A stretch of DNA of 25,343 nucleotides, from the NCBI GenBank assembly GCA_050184295.1, contig JBFXAM010000062.1, positions 1-25,343 on the forward strand. The letters run 5' to 3'. The stretch's first letter is position 1. Each line of letters starts with the position of its first letter. Both the position numbers and the translations under genes were made by a program. The notes below the pieces were generated by a model, which worked only from the letters and a program-made list of their open reading frames with translations, was not told where the DNA came from and did not search any database. Below are positions 1 through 6,539 of the stretch, in pieces. The stretch comes from JBFXAM01 sp050184295 (GTDB lineage Bacteria; Planctomycetota; Phycisphaerae; UBA1845; Fen-1342).

Positions 1-1
1 C

Positions 2-34
2 TGCGACGCCGGCGTGATGGATGCGGGCTCGTAA
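2..34 (+). CDS. possible 3' end of a gene entering from the left edge (partial)
   Basis: A + strand frame runs from the window edge to TAA at 32-34 and encodes CDAGVMDAGS. Another frame stops at 15-17, so the true reading frame cannot be fixed from so few codons. The reason to suspect a rightward gene is the strong + strand intrinsic terminator at 154-204, which needs a transcript arriving from the left. No function can be assigned. The terminator could equally serve a non-coding transcript. Confidence 0.2.
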   Translation, partial: CDAGVMDAGS

Positions 35-293
35 CGTGCTCAAGGATGGCGTGCTCTGGAATTGTGATCTGGAAACTGCCGGCTGAGGGTCACGACGAAA
101 GGACGTTACGGGCCAACTTTTCAAGCGCCAAAAGCCTCCGTTCCCCTGATGAAGGGCGAGTCGAGTCCCGCCAACGCCCATGCTCGGCTCGCCCGCCCTT
201 TTTTCTCTTCGCCATGGACGCGTGCACCTGCGCCGGACGATCGCGCCGCCCGCTCGTCGCTGTCTGACGAAGTCCCGCCCGCCGCCCCGCGGT
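35..293. other. intergenic stretch, no convincing gene
   Basis: Outside the terminator I see no credible coding sequence here. Open frames through it are arginine- and serine-rich and look like random high-GC translation. Bases 46-150 look somewhat lower in GC than the surroundings, as expected for a non-coding 3' region. Nothing resembling a tRNA or a known riboswitch is apparent. Confidence 0.5.
154..204 (+). terminator. Rho-independent terminator
   Basis: Bases 154-165 pair with 183-194 to give a 12-bp stem with a single G-U wobble and a 17-nt loop. GCCC and then six T residues (199-204) follow. This is the textbook arrangement for + strand termination, and it sits between a rightward transcript from off the left edge and the convergent hydrolase gene ending at 294. 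An alternative shorter pairing of AAGGGC (152-157) with GCCCTT (195-200) would compete with the main stem. Confidence 0.75.
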
Positions 294-1706
294 TCACGGC
301 TCGAAATCATCGAGGATTTGCTTCGCGAGGTTTGAAAGCGTCGCGGTGCTCACGTCCGCGTTCGCGAGCACGCACACCGCCGTGTTCGACTCCGGCCGCA
401 GCACGAACGCGCTCGCGTACCCCGGCCGGCTGCCGCCGTGGCCCACCTGATGGACCGCTTGCCCGGGCAGGCTGTCCGTGAAGAACCCGAGGCCGTAATA
501 CCGTTCGTACGGACAGTTCGCCCCGCATCCGAGGTCGCTCGTCGCGCCCCATAAGTCGCGGATTCCCGGCTGCGACACCAGCCCGTTCGGTTCGTGATAG
601 CTCGCGAGCAGCGCCGCCGCAAAGTGCGCGAGGTCGAGCACCGACGCGATCACGCCGCCGGCGGGGTCGCGCGCCTCCGCCGCGGCCTCGTCGAGCCGGT
701 AAAGCTGCCAGGTGTAGGGATCGCCGTAAAGGTCGTCGCTGCTGTAGAAGTTGTCGACGCAGCGTGCGTCGGCCGGACTCACAAGGTTGATATATGGCCC
801 GACATGCATCACCGGCGCCTGCGACACGCCCCACCCGTCGCCGATCGTCGTGCGGACGGCCCGCGCGCCGTCGAACGACGCGGTGCACATCCCCGCCGCG
901 TCGAACACCCGCGTCTGCAGCAAGCGGGCGTACGGCTCGGCGGCGCGCTGCGCGAGGTAGGCGCCCGCAAGCGAGTAGTTAAACGCCGAGTATTGATAGC
1001 CGCCGCCGAGGTTTCCGTAGGGTGGCGAGTCGTAGTGCGGCGAAACGAGGTCGTCGGGATCGCGCCAGAAGGCGTCGAGGTTTCCGTCGTAGCAGAAGAG
1101 GTGAATGGCGCCGTTGTCGACGCGAAAGGCGCCGTGGTGGGCGAGCAGGTTGCGCAGCGTCCGCTGTCCGCCGACCAGCATCTGCGTCGCGTCGTCGTCG
1201 TTCACAAAGTCGCTCAACGAAAGCTCGCCGCGCTCCTCCATGACCTTCGCCGCCACCGCCGCGATCGACTTGCTGGTCGAGCCGACGCGATACAGCCGCC
1301 AGACGCCGGCCGGATCATGCCGAAACTGCCCGCTTCCCAGGTATTCGAAAGCGTCCGCGAAGTACGCCTGCCCATCGAGCACGACCGCGAACGCGATCCG
1401 CGTCGTGAGCACGCCGCCCGTAAACAACACGCGCGCGACCCGCTCGCGCGCCCGACATTCGGGCAGGGCGTCATTGTCGGGGTTCAGGTCCATCGGCCCG
1501 CAGAGCGACAGATTGAACTCCGTGACATAGGGAAGCTGCGGGCATGAATCAATGCGATCCGGCAGACCGTCGCGGTCCATGTCGGTATAGACCATCCGCG
1601 CGCCGGAGAGTGCTTGAAATACGTGCTGCGCCACAGCGGGAGCGGCCGCGACGCTGAGGAGCCCGAGGTACGTGCACGTTCGCGCAATCGCTTTTCGTAT
1701 GCTCAC
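294..1706 (-). CDS. secreted beta-lactamase-fold serine hydrolase (S12-type) with Ca-binding-like motif
   Basis: 470 aa. The GTG start at 1706 gives a clear signal peptide (hydrophobic residues 14-24, likely cleavage after AVA-26), so the product is exported. Residues 41-60 contain a D-x-D-x-D-G-x-x-D-x-x-D-x-C-P pattern typical of thrombospondin type-3 calcium repeats, and residues 73-84 carry a second Asp/Asn-rich patch. The catalytic domain follows: S143-x-x-K146 (nucleophile motif), Y239-S-A-F-N-Y where family members often read YSN, and H423-G-G near the C-terminus, replacing the KTG motif as in esterase/DD-peptidase-type S12 proteins. Peptidase, esterase or beta-lactamase activity cannot be distinguished from sequence. 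The gene stands alone. A weak upstream GAG is the only ribosome-binding candidate. Confidence 0.85.
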   Translation of the reverse strand: MSIRKAIARTCTYLGLLSVAAAPAVAQHVFQALSGARMVYTDMDRDGLPDRIDSCPQLPYVTEFNLSLCGPMDLNPDNDALPECRARERVARVLFTGGVLTTRIAFAVVLDGQAYFADAFEYLGSGQFRHDPAGVWRLYRVGSTSKSIAAVAAKVMEERGELSLSDFVNDDDATQMLVGGQRTLRNLLAHHGAFRVDNGAIHLFCYDGNLDAFWRDPDDLVSPHYDSPPYGNLGGGYQYSAFNYSLAGAYLAQRAAEPYARLLQTRVFDAAGMCTASFDGARAVRTTIGDGWGVSQAPVMHVGPYINLVSPADARCVDNFYSSDDLYGDPYTWQLYRLDEAAAEARDPAGGVIASVLDLAHFAAALLASYHEPNGLVSQPGIRDLWGATSDLGCGANCPYERYYGLGFFTDSLPGQAVHQVGHGGSRPGYASAFVLRPESNTAVCVLANADVSTATLSNLAKQILDDFEP

Positions 1707-1811
1707 GACGGTTGCTCGTGTCGAATGGGTCTCGGCCCGCCGCGTCGGCGGTCGGATTGCCGCGCGGGGCTTGACCGCTTCGGCGGGAAGCCCGGCACGC
1801 GGCTCTCAGCC

Positions 1812-1838
1812 AGTATACCTTTTCGAGCGGTTTGTCGC
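1812..1838 (-). promoter_or_regulatory. possible promoter for the 294-1706 hydrolase
   Basis: On the minus strand a TATACT hexamer (plus-strand 1812-1817) is preceded by GCGACA at a 15-nt spacing, giving a 4/6 match to a -35 box with a short spacer. It lies about 105 nt upstream of the GTG start at 1706. AT-rich hexamers are rare in this high-GC region, which is the main support. Confidence 0.3.
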
Positions 1839-2046
1839 GGAATGACGCTGGCGTGCAGCGCCTGGCCGTGCGTCGGCTGCGGTTCAGAACCCGCGGCGCA
1901 AAGCGCTGGGCCTGGTCCCGCGCTCGGCGCACGGGCTTCTGACGCGCAACGGTGCGCAGCGCCTGCGCCCCCGCCTGGCACAGGTGGGGTTAGTGTGCAG
2001 CCGTGTACGGAATGGACGCCTGAGAGCCCCGACGACGCTCGCACCG

Positions 2047-2075
2047 CTGACCGCGGGATGTTGAGCGGTTAGAAT
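2047..2075 (+). promoter_or_regulatory. sigma70-like promoter for the 2153 gene cluster
   Basis: CTGACC at 2047-2052 (4/6 to TTGACA) is separated by exactly 17 nt from TAGAAT at 2070-2075 (5/6 to TATAAT). The expected start of transcription near 2082 would give a leader of about 70 nt before the ATG at 2153. Downstream genes 2153-2782, 2707-3138 and plsY overlap and would share this transcript. Confidence 0.4.
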
Positions 2076-2152
2076 CTGACGGTGCGCTCGCGTGCGGCCG
2101 GGATCCGCGGCCGGTGTGGGCCGCCGCAGCCCGGTTGGGAGGTCGAGAGCCC

Positions 2153-2782
2153 ATGAAACTGCCCGCGATCGAGCACCCGGAACACCTCCAGGGGCTCTAC
2201 GTCTACGACTTCGGCGAGTGGACCGCGGTCGGATACACCGCCGACGAGATCGCGATGCTGCTCGAAAGCGAGCAGTATCGTGACGGCAAGGTCTATCGGA
2301 TTCACCGCGCCGCTCCGAGCGGACAGATGGAGCTCCAAGGCGTTTCGCCCGCAAAATTCCTGACCGAAAGCGGCATGTTCTTCTACCGCACCGACCTCGA
2401 CGACGCCGAGCGCGACTTCGACGACCTCGAACGCCGCGCCCAGGCCGATCCGCCGCCGTGCCGCGCTTTCATTCAACTCGCGGAACTCGGCGCGGACGAC
2501 GAGCGTCTCGAGCCCGTGGTCGATCCGCGCGATCGCGTGCGCTATCGCGGCGTGGTCGCGCTGATCTACCCCGCCGAACATGAACAGGCGATGGGGGATT
2601 GGCTCGTCCGGCTCGGTTACGCCGGCGGGACGACCGTGGATGGCGGCCCCAGCTGTGTGACCACTTATCGCCAGCAGGCCAAGACCATCCTCGCCCGGCG
2701 ACAGCTATGGAACCAAAGCGCGATTGCATCCCGTTCGGCGTCGGAGGTGCTCGCGGCGGTGCGCCGCCCCGTGCAGCGCTGA
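2153..2782 (+). CDS. conserved-looking hypothetical protein, 209 aa
   Basis: I do not recognise this family. The ATG at 2153 is chosen because GGGAGGT at 2137-2143 is a strong ribosome-binding site about 9 nt upstream. The product is soluble-looking, acidic and without a signal peptide or membrane segment. Residues 1-50 are rich in Tyr/Trp and mixed hydrophobic and charged residues (a G-L-Y-V-Y-D-F-G-E-W stretch at 14-23). Residues 81-101 are a strongly acidic probable helix. Residues 125-172 look like a second small alpha/beta unit. The 3' end overlaps the next gene by 76 nt in another frame, suggesting a shared transcript with the 2707 gene and plsY. Function unknown. Confidence 0.75.
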   Translation: MKLPAIEHPEHLQGLYVYDFGEWTAVGYTADEIAMLLESEQYRDGKVYRIHRAAPSGQMELQGVSPAKFLTESGMFFYRTDLDDAERDFDDLERRAQADPPPCRAFIQLAELGADDERLEPVVDPRDRVRYRGVVALIYPAEHEQAMGDWLVRLGYAGGTTVDGGPSCVTTYRQQAKTILARRQLWNQSAIASRSASEVLAAVRRPVQR

Positions 2783-3138
2783 ACGCCGACGCTTCGACGC
2801 TGCGCCTCGCGCCGCGCGTCAAGATCGACGCGCGCCGGGGAACTCGTGCGCCGTGGCTGCGGGCGTGGATTTGGTGGCGGCTCTGGTCCCTCGCCGCGTG
2901 GTTCGCGGCGCGTCGACCGGCGCGCGCGTCCGTCGACGAGGTCGAACGCCATCGCTTCCGCACGCAGACGCGCGGCATGGGACTCGCGCTCACGGACTGG
3001 CTGCGCGACCGCCTGCGCCCCCGCTGGCTCCGCGTGCAGGGTGCCGTGGCTTCCGATCCGGTTCTGCCCCGCGCGGGATCTCCTGACGGCACTTCGCCGC
3101 CCGACACGCCGCCTGCCCCACCGGACGCCACGCCGTGA
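2707..3138 (+). CDS. small hypothetical protein overlapping both neighbours
   Basis: 143 aa, no recognised family. The ATG at 2707 lies inside the end of the preceding gene (76-nt overlap). The stop codon (3136-3138) overlaps the GTG start of plsY at 3135 in a GTGA junction, which is a good sign of translational coupling. The frame shows strong G/C preference at third codon positions across 2783-3135, unlike the other frames. Residues 49-66 are tryptophan-rich and hydrophobic and may be membrane-associated. Residues 73-112 are basic, and the C-terminal 25 residues are Pro/Ser-rich. The start is uncertain because no good ribosome-binding site precedes it. A link to phospholipid synthesis is suggested only by the plsY coupling. 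Confidence 0.55.
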   Translation: MEPKRDCIPFGVGGARGGAPPRAALNADASTLRLAPRVKIDARRGTRAPWLRAWIWWRLWSLAAWFAARRPARASVDEVERHRFRTQTRGMGLALTDWLRDRLRPRWLRVQGAVASDPVLPRAGSPDGTSPPDTPPAPPDATP

Positions 3139-3767
3139 ACTTTGCGCTCTTCGTCGTCAGCGCCTATCTGGTCGGCGCGATTCCCTTCGGCGTGTGGATC
3201 GCACGTGGCCATGGCGTGGATATTCGCGCGCACGGCAGCGGGAACATCGGCGCGACGAATGTCGGGCGCGTGCTCGGGCGCAAGTGGGGGTTACTGTGCC
3301 TCGCACTCGACGTGCTCAAGGGCCTGCTGCCGACGCTTGCGGCGAAGTTCGTGCTCCTGCCGCCGGCGCCCGACGCGACGGATTTCGGCCGCTGGCTGCT
3401 GATCGCATCGGCCGCCGTCCTCGGACACGTGTTCCCCATCTACCTCGGCTTCCGCGGCGGAAAGGGCGTCGCGACGACGGTCGGCGTCGGGCTGGGTATC
3501 TATCCGTTCCTCACGGTGCCGATGCTGGCAGCGGTGGGCGGCTACGCCGTGGTGCGGTTCACCACCGGCTGGGTGTCGGCCGGCTCGATCACGATGGCGG
3601 TCGCGTTCCCGGCGTTCGCGTACGCGTATGCGCGCCTCACGGCGCTGTCGCTCGACCGCGCGTGGCCGCTGCTGGCGGCTGCGACGGGGCTCGGCGTGCT
3701 CATCATCGCCCGACATCACGCCAACATCCGCCGCATCTTCGCCGGCACGGAGAAGCGCGTCGCGTAG
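3135..3767 (+). CDS. plsY: acyl-phosphate:glycerol-3-phosphate acyltransferase PlsY
   Basis: 210 aa integral membrane enzyme that transfers an acyl group from acyl-phosphate to glycerol-3-phosphate, the first acylation step of phospholipid synthesis in the PlsX/PlsY pathway. All three conserved family motifs are visible: S35-G-N-I-G-A-T-N42, then G97-H-x-F-P with F106-R-G-G-K-G111, and the C-terminal R-H-x-x-N-I-R-R-x-x-x-G-T-E region (193-207). Several hydrophobic segments (about 4-22, 52-72, 87-104, 113-140, 144-166, 175-191) fit the polytopic fold, and the length is normal. The GTG start at 3135 overlaps the preceding stop by 4 nt, so translation is probably coupled to the small upstream gene. 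No plsX is in the window. Confidence 0.95.
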   Translation: MNFALFVVSAYLVGAIPFGVWIARGHGVDIRAHGSGNIGATNVGRVLGRKWGLLCLALDVLKGLLPTLAAKFVLLPPAPDATDFGRWLLIASAAVLGHVFPIYLGFRGGKGVATTVGVGLGIYPFLTVPMLAAVGGYAVVRFTTGWVSAGSITMAVAFPAFAYAYARLTALSLDRAWPLLAAATGLGVLIIARHHANIRRIFAGTEKRVA

Positions 3768-3854
3768 GCCCTGGTGTTCGGGCCCGCCGCCTGGCGCGGG
3801 GGGTTCGGATCGCGCGGCCGATTCGCGGGGTCGGATTTCGCGGCCGGATCAGCA

Positions 3855-3875
3855 CCCGCCGCGCCAAGCGGCGGG
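3855..3875. terminator. GC-rich hairpin between convergent genes
   Basis: CCCGCCGC (3855-3862) pairs perfectly with GCGGCGGG (3868-3875) around a 5-nt loop, in the 142-bp space between plsY (ends 3767) and the leftward methyltransferase (ends 3910). There is no T-tract on either strand, so it is at best a weak or bidirectional terminator. Confidence 0.35.
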
Positions 3876-3909
3876 CCAGCCGGCGCGGCGCTCTCCGCAC
3901 CTCCTGCGC

Positions 3910-4626
3910 TCACCGCCGCTTCTGAAACCGCAGAAAGTAGTTCTGCCGCAGAAACGCCGCTTCATTCCCTTGCGACACAAGCTTGAATCCCGCCGCCTGG
4001 ATCTCGGCGATCACGGCTTCGCGCCCCGCGCGCACGTGATTGAGGATCCACTCCGAGCTGACGCCGGGAATGCGCTCAAAGTCGACGACGATCCACTGTC
4101 CGCCGGGCCGCAGCGACTTGCGGATCGATGCCAGCGTGCTCTGCGGGTACTCGAAGTGGTGATACGTGTCGATCGAAAACGCCACGTCGACCGACCCCGC
4201 CGGCAATTCCACCGAACGCTCCGTGCATAGGACCGCCCGCACGTTCTCTAACCCCTCGGCGGCAGCGCGGCCGCGGATGTGCTCGACGAACGCCGGCGCG
4301 ATGTCGACCGCGTAGACGACGCCTTTGGGGCCGACGGCGCCCGCGAGCATCTTCGTATAAAGCCCCGTGCCCGCCCCGACGTCGGCGACGACCATCCCCG
4401 GCTTCAGGCCGATCTGATCGACGATCTGCTGCCGATGGTCGTAGACCTCGCGGCCTTCATGTTCGAAGCGCTCCACCCACTTCGAAACATCGCCGTCCAT
4501 GTACTCGGCGTTGATGCCCGGCCGAACGCTCGTTTCCGGCGCCGCCGGCGGTGGCGCGACCGTGCGGCATCCGACGACGCCGACCAGCAGCCAGCCCAAC
4601 AGCGCTCGCAGTTTCCTCACGCCCAT
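3910..4626 (-). CDS. lipoprotein-type class I SAM-dependent methyltransferase
   Basis: 238 aa. The ATG at 4626 is preceded by AAGGAG about 7 nt upstream, which fixes the start. Residues 1-20 form a lipoprotein signal (basic n-region, hydrophobic core, G16-V-V-G-C20), so the product should be lipid-anchored outside the cytoplasm. The Rossmann methyltransferase fold follows: motif I V80-A-D-V-G-A-G-T-G88, the acidic end of strand 2 at A106-V-D-I, and D153-T-Y-H-H-F158 with the motif IV region. The C-terminus ends in a normal beta strand (N229-Y-F-L-R-F). The family is annotated as methyltransferase, and related planctomycete proteins carry similar signals. The substrate is unknown, and the supply of SAM outside the cytoplasm is unexplained. 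It is convergent with plsY and not in an operon. Confidence 0.85.
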   Translation of the reverse strand: MGVRKLRALLGWLLVGVVGCRTVAPPPAAPETSVRPGINAEYMDGDVSKWVERFEHEGREVYDHRQQIVDQIGLKPGMVVADVGAGTGLYTKMLAGAVGPKGVVYAVDIAPAFVEHIRGRAAAEGLENVRAVLCTERSVELPAGSVDVAFSIDTYHHFEYPQSTLASIRKSLRPGGQWIVVDFERIPGVSSEWILNHVRAGREAVIAEIQAAGFKLVSQGNEAAFLRQNYFLRFQKRR

Positions 4627-5228
4627 CGGTGGCTCCTTTGCAGCTCGGCGCCGCGTCGAGGCGCCGCGCATCGTCGTGCGATCGGTGCGCCGGCCGCGCC
4701 AGACAATGCCGCGCCCCGCGCGCCGCGGAGTCGCGCCGCAGTGTAGCTGCCGGCGACGACCGCGTCCGCGCCGCCTTGCGGTGCGCATGTCTCTTCGGAG
4801 CGCGAGGTTCGCGATGTTCCTTCACACACCGCCGTGTGCGCGTTCGCATATCGCGCGGCGTGTGTGCGGGCGTGCTCGACTGCAAAGCGGCGTGCCGATC
4901 CGTGTGGCGACGAGCTTCCGGACCTTCACACGTTCCTCAAGTTTCGCCGCGTTTTGCCGATAGGCACAGCGTGCAGCTCGGACGCCAGACATCTTCGGTA
5001 TCGCTCTCCGCCGCGCCCTGGGAGCGCGCGGTCCGCCGGTTGCGCGGGCCGTCGCTGAACAACGCCCAGACGGCCGTGCGTGTGCGCCCTCGCCCTGCGC
5101 ACCACCGCCCGCTACCGGTCGGCGCGCCGCCTACGCAGTTCACGCCGGAATCGTGGATTCCCCGGACGGAGCTCGCCTCCGCCGCTGGGTCGGGCGCCGA
5201 TCCGGCGCGCAACGCCCCGCCGCCGCGA
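4627..5228. other. intergenic region of about 600 bp
   Basis: This lies between the start of the leftward methyltransferase and the DUF5658-like gene. It contains the methyltransferase ribosome-binding site, an inverted repeat of GGCGCC at 4647-4652 and 4660-4665, and a minus-strand TACACT (4740-4745) that might be a -10 box. GTGTGCG-like words recur (around 4833, 4860 and 5078) without forming a regular repeat. Open frames are Arg/Ser/Pro-rich and unconvincing. Part of the right end could belong to a longer N-terminus of the 5229 gene. Confidence 0.45.
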
Positions 5229-5642
5229 ATGCTCGCCGCCCGCGACTTCGCGCTACCCGTAGGCCTAACCTCGCCGACGTTTCGCTGGCTCACGCGCCCG
5301 CGCCGCATCCTGATCGCACTCGCCGCCATGTGGGTGCTCAACATCTTCGACCTCGGCTTCACGATCGCCGAGTCGGTCCACGGCCACTTCGTCGAGGTGA
5401 ACCCGATCGCGGCCCGATTGCTCGGCGGCCCGACGTGGCTGCTGGCGCTCTACAAGTTCTCGCTCATCACGTTCGGCACCGTGATTCTGCTCAGCCTGCG
5501 AAAGCACCGCATCGCGGAATGGGGCGCGTGGTTCCTGTTCGCGACCTATCTCTACGTGGGGGTGCGCTGGTTCGTCTACTACCAGGGGCTGTACACCGAT
5601 ACGCCGCACCCGGTTCACGCCGTGCTCGCGTGGATGCCATGA
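5229..5642 (+). CDS. DUF5658-like small membrane protein
   Basis: 137 aa from the ATG at 5229. It shows three likely transmembrane segments (about 27-47, 68-90 and 97-117) and an E56-V-N-P-I motif between the first two, with D41 in the first. This matches the general look of DUF5658 proteins, small bacterial membrane proteins of unknown function. The assignment is from memory of the pattern, not a search. The start is uncertain. No clear ribosome-binding site precedes 5229, and the frame stays open far upstream with reasonable codon use for the last ~40 codons, so an upstream GTG is possible. It converges with the methyltransferase ending at 5700. Confidence 0.7.
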   Translation: MLAARDFALPVGLTSPTFRWLTRPRRILIALAAMWVLNIFDLGFTIAESVHGHFVEVNPIAARLLGGPTWLLALYKFSLITFGTVILLSLRKHRIAEWGAWFLFATYLYVGVRWFVYYQGLYTDTPHPVHAVLAWMP

Positions 5643-5699
5643 CGCCGCCCCGACGCCGGTCGGCGCGCGGATTCCGGTCGCTTCAACGCGCCGCGTGGT

Positions 5700-6539
5700 T
5701 CAGTTCTTGACCGCAATGACTTCAAACACCGGCGGCGTGGCAAAAAAGCTGTGCGGGTCGTTCGATCGCTCGCGCCATTCCTGCTCAAATGCGGCCTGCT
5801 CCGCCGGCGTCAGGTAGCCTTCCGCGACGAGCTTGGGCACAAAGTTCATGAAAAACGTCGTCGGCCACTGCCAGAGCAGAGACCCGGGCCTGGCGACACG
5901 CAGGATCGGGCGAATCTCGCGCACGTGCAGACTGTGCCGCGCCATCATCCCCGGCAGCCGGGCCACGAAATCCGAGTCGCCCCCCGAGCGCCGCCAGCTG
6001 TCGTCCACGGCGCGCACCACGCGCTCCAGCGCCGGCCCGCGCGGCGCCAGCGTCAGCGCCACGTAGTTGAAGTAGTCCTGCACGGCGAACACGCCGCCAG
6101 GCCGCAGCGCCGCCGCCACCCGCGCCACGACGCGCTCGGGATCCTTCAGAAAACACAAGACCCAGCGGTTGTAGGCGCCGTCCAGGCTCGCCGGCGGCAA
6201 GTCGAGCTGTTGCAGGTCGCACAGCCGCGTCTCGATGTTCGGCCGATCCTGCGCGCGGGCCTGCGCCTCCAGGTGATCGAGAAACCGCCGCGACACATCC
6301 GCGGCGATGACCTTTCCGGTCGGCCCGACGAGCTGCGCCAGGTCCATCGTCGCGTATCCCGGCCCGCATCCCAGGTCGAGAATCGTCTGCCCAGGCCGAA
6401 ACCCCGCCCGCTCCCACAACTCATACGCCGCCGCGCTCCACAGCCGGTGCTGGAGCCCCAGCCGCGTCAGCTCCGCGTCGTGCGTTCCCAACACGTATTC
6501 CTGTTCCTGCTCCGTGTTCATCGCCCTGCTCTCGCTCAC
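5700..6539 (-). CDS. class I SAM-dependent methyltransferase (UbiE/ArsM-like)
   Basis: 279 aa cytoplasmic protein. Motif I is I53-L-D-L-G-C-G-P-G61, strand 2 ends in A80-D81, and a post-motif region rich in Leu/Pro (D-L-P-P-A-S-L-D) precedes the N-R-W-V-L-C-F strand. An L-R-P-G-G-V-F segment marks the usual beta5 turn. The C-terminal ~110 residues are helical and may form the substrate lid. The GTG at 6539 overlaps the recQ stop by 4 nt (GTGA), suggesting coupling. An in-frame ATG at 6521 (MNTEQEQ) is an equally plausible start. The N-terminal G-T-H-D-A-E-L-x-R-L-G-L-Q segment resembles methyltransferases of unknown substrate. Membership in the fpg-recQ transcript does not by itself imply a DNA substrate. 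Confidence 0.85.
   Translation of the reverse strand: MSESRAMNTEQEQEYVLGTHDAELTRLGLQHRLWSAAAYELWERAGFRPGQTILDLGCGPGYATMDLAQLVGPTGKVIAADVSRRFLDHLEAQARAQDRPNIETRLCDLQQLDLPPASLDGAYNRWVLCFLKDPERVVARVAAALRPGGVFAVQDYFNYVALTLAPRGPALERVVRAVDDSWRRSGGDSDFVARLPGMMARHSLHVREIRPILRVARPGSLLWQWPTTFFMNFVPKLVAEGYLTPAEQAAFEQEWRERSNDPHSFFATPPVFEVIAVKN

Larger units (their letters stand above)
1707..2152. other. divergent intergenic region, 446 bp
   Basis: This region separates the leftward hydrolase (start 1706) from a rightward gene (start 2153). It holds a possible promoter for each side (1812-1838 on minus, 2047-2075 on plus). A small hairpin, GCGCA-ACGG-TGCGC, lies at 1944-1957. Open frames through it encode Cys/Pro/Arg-rich sequence without recognisable domains or ribosome-binding sites, so I see no gene. 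Confidence 0.5.

Noticed and set aside
146..152. CTGATGA followed by a stem, resembling the start of a hammerhead ribozyme core
   Set aside because: The required GAAA box after the stem is absent; the hairpin is explained by the terminator at 154-204.
154..173. T-arm-like GTCGAGTCCC suggesting a tRNA
   Set aside because: No matching 5-bp T-stem, anticodon arm or acceptor stem can be drawn around it.
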